Assembly: GCA_947492185.1 (NCBI GenBank)
Contig: CANLMR010000001.1
Span: 868,001 to 932,000 of the forward strand
Direction of reading: 5' to 3'
DNA length: 64,000 nt
Source of the DNA: an uncultured Tenacibaculum sp.
GTDB taxonomy: Bacteria > Bacteroidota > Bacteroidia > Flavobacteriales > Flavobacteriaceae
A program made the position numbers and the translations under genes. Below, piece by piece: positions 36,201 to 44,151 of this stretch. Each line of letters begins with the position of its first letter. Within the stretch, counting starts at the first letter, position 1. The notes beneath the pieces are model-generated. The model ran no database searches. It saw only the letters and a program-made list of their open reading frames with translations, and was not told where the DNA came from.

Positions 36201-39200
36201 ATATATTAGGTTTGCCGGCCACATTATCTGCTCTTGAGAATGTTAATTTCGATACAACAGGTTCTGGTGTATGTTTAATTTGGTATTTAAGTTTTGAAGA
36301 TGGATTACAAGGATTATTGCAAGGTGGTAATATTTCCGATTTAGTAGGTAATTTTGACCTTTCGAACAGTATTAGCGTAAACAGAACAGAAATAAATAAT
36401 CCAGTGGTAGATGGAGGAATAATTTCTGGAGGTCCATTTAATTTTACTGTAGGAGATGGAGTAGCTGATAATGTTTCAGGAATTACATTATCAGGTAATG
36501 TAGGAGCTAATTCAATTTGGGTAGTTACCGATGTTAATAATATCATTTTAGACTTACCTACTACTTTAACGGCTTTGCAAAGTGTTAATTTTGATGGAGC
36601 AGGAACGGGATCTTGTTTTATTTGGCATTTAAGTTATGAGGATGGTTTACAAGGGATATTAACTGGAAATAATGTTAATGATCTGGTAGGAACGTTTGAT
36701 TTATCTAATAGTATTGAAATAGTTCGTAATCCATTATCAACAGGTGGGAATTGTAGTTTTAATACTCCAACAAATGAAGCCCTTCCTTCTTTAAATACAG
36801 AATTTACTAATGTTTTTGTATTAGGTAGCAACGGTCCAAATTTAGATAACGTAACTAATCTTACAATAAATTGGGATTTAAATAATAATGGATTATATCA
36901 ATTTTCATTAAGCACAAATAATGGAACTCCAGATTGGTATAATGATTTGCGAAGTAAAACCACACAAACATTCAATGCTAGTAATCCAGATTTAACTTTA
37001 ATAGGTACAAATTTCCCTGGATTAGATGGATCATATTGGGTTACAAGCGATAATGGGAATCTTGTATTAGTATCCAAAACAGGAGGCTTTACTCTTTATT
37101 TTAGCACCACATCTACTGAACCTCAATGTGGTGGTAACGGTAATGCTAATCCAATAGCTGATTTTACAGCAAGTGCTATTTCCGGAGAAGCACCTTTAGC
37201 AGTTTCATTTGATGCATCAAATTCTTCTGATCCCGATAATAATGCTCTTAGTTATAGTTGGGATTTTAATGATGGAAATACTGCTACAGGAATTACAAGT
37301 CAAAATACATTTACTAGTAAAGGAAATTATAGCGTAACCTTAACTGTAAATGATGGAAATGGAGGAATTGCCAGTAAAGCAATAGTTATCCAAGTTTCAG
37401 ATCCGGTAGTTATTATTGATCCAGGTCCTACAGGAAACGAATATTTAGATAGATTCAATGAAATGAGAGCAGAATTTTATGCTCCAGAAAATGGATATTT
37501 CAGTGCTGATGGATCTCCTCATCATTCAATAGAGTCACTTATAGTAGAGGCACCAGATCATGGGCATGAATCCACTAGTGAGTTGTATTCGTATTGGTTG
37601 TGGTTGGAAGTTATGAATGCTAGAATAAATGGAGATTGGGCTTCAATTAGTAATGTATGGGATAAGATAGAAGAGTTTATTATTCCTACAAAACAAGATC
37701 AACCTACAAATGCAGCATACAATCCATCAAGTCCAGCAGCTTATGCTTCTGAATTTCCGTTGCCAGAGAATTATCCGGCATTATTAGAATTTTCTGCTCC
37801 TGTTGGGGTAGATCCTGTGTCAGCAGAATTATCTGCTGCTTACGGGCCTGAAGTATATCAAATGCATTGGTTATTAGATAACGATAATTTTTATGGGTAC
37901 GGAAACAGAGGTGATGGCGTAAGTACCCCTTCTTACATTAATACTTTTCAAAGAGGTGAACAAGAATCTGTATATGAAACTATTCCTCATCCTTCATGGG
38001 AGGCATTTAATTGGGGAGGTACAGATGGTTATTTACCACTTTTCACTGAAGATCAAAGTTATTCACAACAATGGAGATATACGAGTGCAACTGATGCTGA
38101 TGCAAGAGCAGTTCAAGCAATGTACTGGGCACAAGTTTATGCCAAAGAGCAAAATGTTAATTTAAACACTTTAGACTTAGATAAAGCCACAAAAATGGGT
38201 GATTACCTACGATTAGGAATGTTCGATAAATATTTCAAACCTTTGGGTGTACAAAGTGCTACAACTGGTGCAGGAACAGGTTATGATAGTGCTCATTATT
38301 TAATATCTTGGTATATTTCTTGGGGTGGAGCAATAGATACTTCTGCTCCTTGGGCTTTTAGAATAAGCTCTAGCCATTGTCATTTTGGATACCAAAATCC
38401 TGTAGCAGCTTATGCAATGTCTCAAGTAAATGAATTAAAACCAACTACGCCCAATGGAGCTAGAGATTGGGGGGTTAGTTTACAAAGGCAATTAGAGTTT
38501 TATACTTGGTTACAGTCAAAAGAAGGAGGAATTGCTGGAGGAGCTACAAATAGTTGGAATGGAAATTATAGTACGTATCCAGCAGGGAAATCTACTTTTT
38601 ATGATATGGCTTTTAATGAAAACCCTGTGTATTTAGATCCTGGAAGTGGGACGTGGTTTGGATGGCAGGCCTGGTCTATGGAAAGAATAGCAGAATATTA
38701 TTACATAACAAATGATATTATGGCTAAGAATTTAATGGATAAATGGGCTAATTGGGTAAAGAGTATAGTTGTTTTGATTGGAGCAGATGATTTTGATATT
38801 CCTGCTACGCTAGCTTGGACAGGAGAACCTGATACTTGGAATCCTAACAATCCTGGGACTAATCAAGGGTTAAGTGTAACAGTAACAGAATATGGTAAAG
38901 ATTTAGGAGTTGCCGCATCAATGGCAAAAGCATTGATTTATTATGCTGCTGCAACAGAAAAGTATGAAACGTTAGACGTAGAATCACGTGACTTAGCTAA
39001 AGAAGTTCTAGATAGAATGTGGAGAACATACAGAGATGATAAAGGTGTTTCTGCTCCTGAAAGTAGGGGGGATTTTAGTCGAATTTTCGAGCAAGAGGTT
39101 TTTGTGCCTAATGGTTTTTTAGGTACAATGCCTAATGGAGATGTTGTTCAACCTGGAGTTACTTTTTTAGATATTAGATCAAATTATAGAAATGATCCTG

Positions 39201-39607
39201 ATTTTGCAGCTTTGGAACAAGCATACAATAGCGGTACTGAATACACAAAACGTTACCATAGAAGTTGGGCTCAAATTGAAGTTGCTCTTGCAAATGCTGA
39301 GTATGGATTCTTTTTCGGAAGCAATGCTGCTAGATTATCTAATCCAAATATTCAAAAATTTTCAGTTGGTATTGGACCTAATCCTGTGTCGGATCAACTA
39401 AATGTTTTTATATCTAATCAAGGTGATGAAGTAGAATTAAATTTAATTGATATTTCTGGAAGAGTAGTAAGAACAAAAAGATTGGAACATGGGAGTAATA
39501 CTACAAGTTTTTCTGTAAGAAACTTGCCTGTTGGGATATATATATTAGAAACTAAAGAAGGTGAGATTAAAACAATAAATAGAAAGAAAATTATCGTCAC
39601 TAGATAA
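33218..39607 (+). CDS. Secreted multimodular cellulase GH9-CBM3c-PKD2-repeats-PKD-GH48 with T9SS tail
   Basis: A 2129-residue bifunctional cellulase. Approximate order: signal peptide 1-21; GH9 endoglucanase 23-470 (D73 and D76 in YDAGDHVKF, catalytic acid E447 in NEVACDYNAG); CBM3c-like 481-635 (NRTAWPARVTDKISYRYF, IPVYDNGVLVFGNEPDG); PKD 641-728 and 729-811; unknown module A1 813-943; unknown B1 948-1063 and B2 1063-1173; A2 1176-1305; PKD 1308-1403; GH48 reducing-end cellobiohydrolase 1406-2041 (E1444 and acid E1455 in EAPDHGHESTSE); T9SS type A sorting domain 2045-2129 (GPNPVSDQLNV ... GIYILETKEG). GH9-CBM3c plus GH48 mirrors the domain logic of Caldicellulosiruptor CelA. GH48 is rare in Bacteroidota, and transfer plus fusion is inferred. 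It is monocistronic, with a repeated leader and its own terminator. Confidence 0.93.
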   Translation: MKLKLLCVGIFLALSVNLAAQFNYGEALQKSLYFYEAQQSGELPSWNRVPWRADSALNDGSDVGLDLTGGWYDAGDHVKFNFPMAYTVTTLAWGGIEFKDAYIQSGQYDILKRNLRFVTDYFLKCHTGPNEYWGQVAAGGIDHAWWGPAEVNPQPRESFKISGANGGSDLAGETAAALAAVSILFQDDDQVYSARLLQSAEELYDYADRVREAYSNTITDAAGFYRSFSNYEDEIVWGAAWLYRATNDNKYLVKAEAEYDNMQREGQSAIAKYKEAFSWDDKAYGAYVLLSILTGKDKYKQDAERNLNWWTGVGVNGDVVPTTPGGLPHIRQWGTLRYANNEAFLALVYSDKVSTNPTQQTAYRNYAKFMTDYTLGDNPINRSFMVGFGNNPANKPHHRGAHGGWTNNCSGVPDTSSHILYGAVVGGPKSPANDGFADDRCEFIANEVACDYNAGITGVLAWMYGSFGGTPLATFPPASAGIPTRSEVRTMSKFNSNNASGSTVQIRVQNRTAWPARVTDKISYRYFFDISEGVAQGLTIADYQPTLNAVQGNSIITIGTWDASRNIYYAEVSLVGEQISPIGDPQFRRETQLNFRVGNGVPYDITNDWSAQGIGGTEIESTNIPVYDNGVLVFGNEPDGGNTPIAAFTATPESGIAPLEVQFNAATSSDPNGDALTYSWNFGNGTTSTLVNPVVTYTAVGPYEVTLTVSDGTNISSPVTKIIEVTDGSPIALFTATTNSGVAPLTVGFDASSSTDPSGGGLSYSWDLGNGTSATTVNASTIYDVGTYTVTLTVTNSAGQSDTATKVITASDGNISCAFGAPTTNALLSINGEFDNVFVLGNGGPNLDNVTKFTINWDLANQGLYQFAFNTNNGTPNWYVDLRTSSTNNFGNAQPSITFTNSGFPGLDGAYWVTIDQGNLALVSQSGGYTIYFSSTAIVPNCGDSNPPQVDGGIISGGPFDFTVSDGVIDNVSGIALTGNIGTNSTWVITNANNDILGLPATLSALENVNFDTTGSGVCLIWYLSFEDGLQGLLQGGNISDLVGNFDLSNSISVNRTEINNPVVDGGIISGGPFNFTVGDGVADNVSGITLSGNVGANSIWVVTDVNNIILDLPTTLTALQSVNFDGAGTGSCFIWHLSYEDGLQGILTGNNVNDLVGTFDLSNSIEIVRNPLSTGGNCSFNTPTNEALPSLNTEFTNVFVLGSNGPNLDNVTNLTINWDLNNNGLYQFSLSTNNGTPDWYNDLRSKTTQTFNASNPDLTLIGTNFPGLDGSYWVTSDNGNLVLVSKTGGFTLYFSTTSTEPQCGGNGNANPIADFTASAISGEAPLAVSFDASNSSDPDNNALSYSWDFNDGNTATGITSQNTFTSKGNYSVTLTVNDGNGGIASKAIVIQVSDPVVIIDPGPTGNEYLDRFNEMRAEFYAPENGYFSADGSPHHSIESLIVEAPDHGHESTSELYSYWLWLEVMNARINGDWASISNVWDKIEEFIIPTKQDQPTNAAYNPSSPAAYASEFPLPENYPALLEFSAPVGVDPVSAELSAAYGPEVYQMHWLLDNDNFYGYGNRGDGVSTPSYINTFQRGEQESVYETIPHPSWEAFNWGGTDGYLPLFTEDQSYSQQWRYTSATDADARAVQAMYWAQVYAKEQNVNLNTLDLDKATKMGDYLRLGMFDKYFKPLGVQSATTGAGTGYDSAHYLISWYISWGGAIDTSAPWAFRISSSHCHFGYQNPVAAYAMSQVNELKPTTPNGARDWGVSLQRQLEFYTWLQSKEGGIAGGATNSWNGNYSTYPAGKSTFYDMAFNENPVYLDPGSGTWFGWQAWSMERIAEYYYITNDIMAKNLMDKWANWVKSIVVLIGADDFDIPATLAWTGEPDTWNPNNPGTNQGLSVTVTEYGKDLGVAASMAKALIYYAAATEKYETLDVESRDLAKEVLDRMWRTYRDDKGVSAPESRGDFSRIFEQEVFVPNGFLGTMPNGDVVQPGVTFLDIRSNYRNDPDFAALEQAYNSGTEYTKRYHRSWAQIEVALANAEYGFFFGSNAARLSNPNIQKFSVGIGPNPVSDQLNVFISNQGDEVELNLIDISGRVVRTKRLEHGSNTTSFSVRNLPVGIYILETKEGEIKTINRKKIIVTR

Positions 39608-39631
39608 TTGGTAATTATTTGTATGTTTTTG

Positions 39632-39659
39632 AAGGAGTGTGTTTTACACTCCTTTTTTT
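39632..39659 (+). terminator. Intrinsic terminator after the cellulase gene
   Basis: AAGGAGTGT-GTTTT-ACACTCCTT stem followed by seven T, 24 bp after the stop codon. Confidence 0.88.
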
Positions 39660-39751
39660 ATGTTTTGAAATATTTTTTTGTATATTTATAAATGTAAAAA
39701 AACAAAATAATGTAAATTAAGTTTATAAAAACTTAATTCTGAAAGTAAGAG

Positions 39752-39805
39752 TAGTATTTTAAAAAGATCCCCAAGAACTTCAACAAAATACACTTAATTC
39801 CAGAA
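39752..39805 (+). repeat. Leader element, partial copy 3
   Basis: AGTATTTTAAAAAGATCCCC then AAGAACTTCAACAAAATACA, aligning with the 5' blocks of the copies at 32717 and 33060; the 3' block with GGAGA is missing. Confidence 0.55.
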
Positions 39806-39892
39806 CACAAATTATTTAGATTTAGAAATTATATACAAAAATTTGTAGAGTAGTATTTGTTAACTACCCTATCTATAATAATCCCCTTTTGT

Positions 39893-39932
39893 AAAAACCT
39901 AGGCCAAATTTTAATTGACCTAGGTTTTTTTA
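39893..39932. terminator. Bidirectional terminator (cdaA side)
   Basis: AAAAACCTAGG / CCTAGGTTTTTT, 11-bp stem with a 15-nt loop; A/T runs on both sides allow it to work for minus-strand cdaA and as a backstop for the cellulase transcript. Confidence 0.8.
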
Positions 39933-39959
39933 ATATTACGAATTGTTTTACTGAATTGA

Positions 39960-40739
39960 CTAACTAGACACAGCTTTCTTTAACTTCTCGGAAAGCTGCT
40001 CGTAATCTTTATATAAAACAAATTCACCATCTTTTACATAAGATATATCTCCAGTTTCTTCAGATACCAAAATACAAACGGCATCAGTTTTTTCTGTAAT
40101 TCCAATTGCTGCTCTATGTCGTAAACCAAATCTAGAAGGTATTCTAGGGTTATCTGAAACTGGTAATATAACTCGAGTTGCAACTATAAAATTATCTCTA
40201 ATAATGGTAGCTCCATCATGTAATGGACTATTTTTGTAAAAAATACTTTGAATAATTGCGTTATTAACCAAAGCATTCATAGGGTCTCCTGTGTTTACTA
40301 AAAAATCTAATTTATTAGTTCTTTCAATAACAATAAGAGCTCCAGTTTTAGTTTTCGAAAGATTGATACAAGATTTTATAATAGTATCTATATCAGTTTC
40401 AGAGTTAATTTCTGATTGCAAAAACTTTAACTGGTTTAGAAAACCTCTTTTAGTAGAAAAATTAGTAGTACCAATCATTAACAAGAATTTTCTAATCTCC
40501 TGTTGGAAAACAATAATTAAAGCGATTACCCCACCAGATAAAAGATATCCTAGAATTCCACTTAACATTTCCATGTTTAAGGCCTGAGTAATTTTCCAAA
40601 TAAGAAAAATTAAAGCAATACCAATAACAATATTAATAGCTACTGTACCTTTAACAAGTTTATAGATGTAATATAATAATACAGCTACAAGAATAATGTC
40701 AAGTATATCAAGAAAAGAGAAATCTATAAAATCTAACAT
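39960..40739 (-). CDS. cdaA: Diadenylate cyclase CdaA
   Basis: A 259-residue membrane enzyme making cyclic di-AMP from two ATP. Three N-terminal helices (about residues 10-28, 34-50 and 60-80) precede the DAC domain (about 95-250) with the catalytic motifs DGATII and RHRAAIG. Length and order fit CdaA rather than DisA. c-di-AMP usually controls potassium and osmotic balance and wall homeostasis. On the minus strand after exbD and folP, as in many Bacteroidota where folP and cdaA are neighbours. Confidence 0.95.
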   Translation of the reverse strand: MLDFIDFSFLDILDIILVAVLLYYIYKLVKGTVAINIVIGIALIFLIWKITQALNMEMLSGILGYLLSGGVIALIIVFQQEIRKFLLMIGTTNFSTKRGFLNQLKFLQSEINSETDIDTIIKSCINLSKTKTGALIVIERTNKLDFLVNTGDPMNALVNNAIIQSIFYKNSPLHDGATIIRDNFIVATRVILPVSDNPRIPSRFGLRHRAAIGITEKTDAVCILVSEETGDISYVKDGEFVLYKDYEQLSEKLKKAVSS

Positions 40740-40774
40740 GTATCTATAGAGGTTTGCGTAAATGTACTAATAAT

Positions 40775-41383
40775 TTACTTTTTCGCCATGGCACTTTCCA
40801 TCTCTATATTTCCAATTAGCATAGGATATTTACTTTTTACAACTTCTATTTGATCATAAATGGCTTTATCACGAGTGTTCTTATAAATAGCTTCTAATTC
40901 GGTATACGTTTTTCTGTATAACTTAAGCGCTAATTTATTTCGTAAGGAACTATAAGCATTATGTACTTTATCAAGTACACTTACATAGGTTTCGTAACTG
41001 GCTTCTCTATCTGCTTCAATGGTAATAATCGCTTTCGAAGGGTGATCAGATGAACTTGATAGTTTTTTCCCATTACACCAATCGCAAGAATTACCTTTAG
41101 CGTCTTTTCCTGCACCATTATCGATAAAATCTTGAGCTAACTGGGAAATTTCATCTACAGAGATAATTAAATTTCCTACAGCAACTTCATTATTCCGATT
41201 AATGGAAACATCAAAAACATTTCTTTTGTGAATGTCTAAAATTTCGTGATTGTCTTGTGCAATTTTACTAAAGATTCCTTTGTCAACTTCTAAAGTAGTA
41301 GTTACCAAGAAAAAAATAAGTAATAAAAATGCAATGTCTGCCATAGATCCGGCATTAATTTCTGAAATACGTTTTCTTTTCAT
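40775..41383 (-). CDS. ExbD/TolR family biopolymer transport protein
   Basis: A 202-residue inner-membrane protein with one N-terminal helix carrying the conserved Asp in GSMADIAFLLLIFFLVTT, and a periplasmic domain with a C-x2-C pair (CDWC) and a long C-terminal helical extension. ExbD works with ExbB to energise TonB or related machines; no exbB is present here, so it must use a partner encoded elsewhere. The C-x2-C in the periplasmic loop is unlike E. coli ExbD. Confidence 0.9.
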   Translation of the reverse strand: MKRKRISEINAGSMADIAFLLLIFFLVTTTLEVDKGIFSKIAQDNHEILDIHKRNVFDVSINRNNEVAVGNLIISVDEISQLAQDFIDNGAGKDAKGNSCDWCNGKKLSSSSDHPSKAIITIEADREASYETYVSVLDKVHNAYSSLRNKLALKLYRKTYTELEAIYKNTRDKAIYDQIEVVKSKYPMLIGNIEMESAMAKK

Positions 41384-41535
41384 AATACGTAATGTTTAAG
41401 TGAATAATTAGTTTAGAAAGTTTGGAGCCAGCAATTTTTGGTCGTTGTAACTAATCATCAAAAACAATACCGAATTAACTTTTAGAGTTAATTCTAAAAA
41501 CTAGTAGAAAAGATAAAAATTTACCTGTGAAAATA

Positions 41536-42357
41536 CTATTTAACCATTTCTGTTATGCTAACAGCTTCCATAGCTTCCTTAACATCATGAACTCTAAGAA
41601 TATTGGTTCCGTTTAACAAAGCAATAGTATTTGCAGCTGTTGTTGCATTTAATGCATCTTTCGGAGTAACATTTAAAAGTTTGTATAACATCGATTTTCT
41701 TGAAACTCCAGTTAGAATAGGTGCGTCTAAATTTTTAAATAAATCGAGTTGCTTTAAAAGCTGATAGTTGTGTTCAATAGTTTTACCAAAACCAAAACCA
41801 ACATCAATTATTACATCATTAACTTTTAGTCGATGCAGCTCAAATATTTTTTCTGCAAAAAAGGAAATTAAGTCGGTAGTTATATTTTTATAGCTCGGAT
41901 TTTTTTGCATGTTTTGTGGTGTACCTTGCATGTGCATTAAAATATAAGGTACTTGAAGTTTAGCAATGGTGCGAAACATGTCTTTATCCATATTTCCACC
42001 TGAAATATCATTAATCAATGCTGCTCCAGAAGCGATAGTTTCTTTTGCTATTTTACTTCTAAAAGTATCAATAGAAATAACAATACCAGGAAAATTAGCA
42101 GTTAACAATTCTACAATAGGAATAATTCGATTCAATTCTTCATCTTCAGAAATATGAGTAGCTCCAGGCCTTGATGAATAAGCCCCAATATCGATAAAAG
42201 TTGCTCCTTCAGAAAGCATTTTTTCAACTTGAGAAAGAATATCTTTTTCGTTTTTATACTTTCCTCCATCAAAAAAAGAATCTGGAGTAATATTTAAAAT
42301 TCCCATTACTTTGGGAGTAGATAAATCGATTAAAGTTCCTTTGCAATTAATTGTCAT
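41536..42357 (-). CDS. folP: Dihydropteroate synthase
   Basis: A 273-residue enzyme joining 6-hydroxymethyl-7,8-dihydropterin diphosphate to 4-aminobenzoate in folate synthesis, the target of sulfonamides. Motifs: MGILNITPDSFFDGG (loop 1), DIGAYSSRPGA, DVGFGFGK and TGVSRKSMLYK. The ATG at 42357 (MTINCKGT) is the family start; the frame is open further upstream, but that would overlap the divergent DUF1599 gene's promoter. Confidence 0.96.
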   Translation of the reverse strand: MTINCKGTLIDLSTPKVMGILNITPDSFFDGGKYKNEKDILSQVEKMLSEGATFIDIGAYSSRPGATHISEDEELNRIIPIVELLTANFPGIVISIDTFRSKIAKETIASGAALINDISGGNMDKDMFRTIAKLQVPYILMHMQGTPQNMQKNPSYKNITTDLISFFAEKIFELHRLKVNDVIIDVGFGFGKTIEHNYQLLKQLDLFKNLDAPILTGVSRKSMLYKLLNVTPKDALNATTAANTIALLNGTNILRVHDVKEAMEAVSITEMVK

Positions 42358-42457
42358 TGATACCTTTTTGTAGGTTGTAGGTGTAAATTTCTGTGTAAAA
42401 ATAACTGAAAAGCTATTTGATTTGCTATTTTTACGTAGTTTTTTCTGAATATATAAA

Positions 42458-42997
42458 ATGCAAAACACCTCAGAACAGTATGACGCGGTAGTAAATGAAT
42501 GCCGCAGTTTATTTATAAAAAAAATGTCTGACTATGGAAGTGCCTGGAGAATTTTACGTTTGCCATCACTTACCGATCAAATATTTATAAAGGCGCAAAG
42601 AATTCGCCAATTACAAGAAAATGATGTAAGAAAAGTTGACGAAGGTGAAAAATCTGAGTTTATAGGAATTATCAACTATTCTATAATGGCTTTGGTTCAG
42701 TTAGAATTAGGTTTTGTAGAACAACCTGATTTATCTACTGAAGAAGCAACTGTTTTGTATGATAAATATATAACCATCACTAAAGATTTAATGGAGAAAA
42801 AAAATCATGATTATGGAGAGGCTTGGCGAGATATGAGAGTTTCTTCATTAACTGATTTAATCTTACAAAAGTTATTACGAGTAAAACAAATAGAAAATAA
42901 TAAAGGTAAAACCCTGGTTTCTGAAGGAATTGATGCAAATTATCAAGACATGATTAATTATGCAGTATTTGCAATGATTCACTTAAATGAAGCTTAA
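42458..42997 (+). CDS. DUF1599 protein (internally duplicated)
   Basis: A 179-residue protein with two copies of the same module: KKMSDYGSAWRILRLPSLTD (about residues 23-42) and KKNHDYGEAWRDMRVSSLTD (about 115-134), each followed by a Gln/Arg-rich helix. Function unknown; the fold resembles an all-alpha nucleotide-pyrophosphatase-like domain only speculatively. Divergent from folP, a known Bacteroidota neighbourhood, and 14 bp before the DoxX-type gene. Confidence 0.9.
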   Translation: MQNTSEQYDAVVNECRSLFIKKMSDYGSAWRILRLPSLTDQIFIKAQRIRQLQENDVRKVDEGEKSEFIGIINYSIMALVQLELGFVEQPDLSTEEATVLYDKYITITKDLMEKKNHDYGEAWRDMRVSSLTDLILQKLLRVKQIENNKGKTLVSEGIDANYQDMINYAVFAMIHLNEA

Positions 42998-43011
42998 AAA
43001 TCCCTAACATT

Positions 43012-43992
43012 ATGTTATTAAAAATACTTACACACGTTTCAAGAGTTTTTGTAGGACTATTATTTATTTATTCTGGTTTTGTGAAATTGGTTGATCCAAT
43101 GGGAACCATGTTTAAATTAGAAGAATATTTTAGTGAAGCTGTTTTAGATTTAGAGTTCTTAACTCCAATGGCACTAGTTTTTGCTATTTTATTAGTAGTA
43201 GCCGAAACCGTGCTGGGTATAATGTTATTGGTAGGTTATAAACCCAAATTTACAGTTTGGAGTTTATTTGCAATTACGTTAATATTCTTGTTTTTAACTT
43301 GGTATTCATATACCTACAATAAGGTAACAGATTGTGGTTGTTTTGGAGATGCTATTAAAATTACACCAAAACAAACATTCTATAAGAATGTAATCTTTAT
43401 TGGATTAATTGGAATTTTAATTGCTGGATTAAAATATATCAAAGCAATTCCTTCGTTAAAGATAGCTTCAATCACAACTTATGCCTCAATAGTAATTTCA
43501 TTGTTAATAACATTTTATGTATTAAATCACTTGCCAATAATTGATTTTAGAGCTTATTCTGTAGGAACAAATATTGCGGAAGGAATGAAATATAAAGGAG
43601 ACGGAGAAGTACCTCCAATTCATGATTTTGAAATAAGTACAGATGACGGTGATTTATTAGATGAAATGCTTGCTAAAGACAAAGCAATGTTACTTTTAAT
43701 AAATACTGTAGATAAGGCTGATGAAGAAGGACTTCATGAAGTATCTAAAGTTGCTGTAGCAGCCAAAAGTAAAGGTTATGAGATTTATGTATTATCTTCT
43801 GATGGAATGATGTATGATGAAGAAGAATTAGGTAAATTTAAGCAGAAATATAATTTACCATATATTTTCGGAACTTGTGATGGTACGGCAATTAAAACAG
43901 CAATTAGAGCAAACCCAGGAATTATAACTGTAAATAAAGGAACTATTGTTGGTAAATGGAGTTGGACAGATACTGATGATGTGAAATTATAA
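43012..43992 (+). CDS. DoxX-type membrane protein with thioredoxin-like C-terminus (BT_3928 family)
   Basis: A 326-residue protein: four to five membrane helices (about residues 1-185) of DoxX type with a conserved DCGCFGD loop, then a soluble domain (about 200-326) with thioredoxin-like strand order but no CxxC. The family is common in Bacteroidota and its role is unproven; redox or quinone-linked envelope work is suggested by the DoxX part and the Cys pair. Probably cotranscribed with DUF1599. Confidence 0.85.
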   Translation: MLLKILTHVSRVFVGLLFIYSGFVKLVDPMGTMFKLEEYFSEAVLDLEFLTPMALVFAILLVVAETVLGIMLLVGYKPKFTVWSLFAITLIFLFLTWYSYTYNKVTDCGCFGDAIKITPKQTFYKNVIFIGLIGILIAGLKYIKAIPSLKIASITTYASIVISLLITFYVLNHLPIIDFRAYSVGTNIAEGMKYKGDGEVPPIHDFEISTDDGDLLDEMLAKDKAMLLLINTVDKADEEGLHEVSKVAVAAKSKGYEIYVLSSDGMMYDEEELGKFKQKYNLPYIFGTCDGTAIKTAIRANPGIITVNKGTIVGKWSWTDTDDVKL

Positions 43993-44014
43993 CAAGTATT
44001 AAGTACTTGAATTT

Positions 44015-44048
44015 AAAAGCGAAAAGCATTGTGTTTTTCGCTTTTTTT
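44015..44048 (+). terminator. Intrinsic terminator after the DoxX-type gene
   Basis: AAAAGCGAAAA / TTTTCGCTTTT stem with a T run, 23 bp after the stop codon. Confidence 0.85.
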
Positions 44049-44151
44049 ATGCCTTATTTTTAATCTTGAAATCTTTTGTAATCCACTCATTTAAAATCAG
44101 TATCAATATATTTTCTATATTTAAGTGCTAATAACTAATGTAACTTTAACT

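Larger units (their letters stand above)
39608..39959. other. 352-bp non-coding region between cellulase and cdaA
   Basis: Contains the cellulase terminator, a third partial copy of the leader element (39752-39805) and the cdaA terminator. Nothing coding is seen. Confidence 0.65.

Noticed and set aside
36061..36546. 161-codon open frame on the minus strand inside the cellulase
   Set aside because: It is antisense to the repeat modules B1/B2; its Pro/Thr-rich composition is the mirror of the repeated coding sequence, and no start context or homology is visible.
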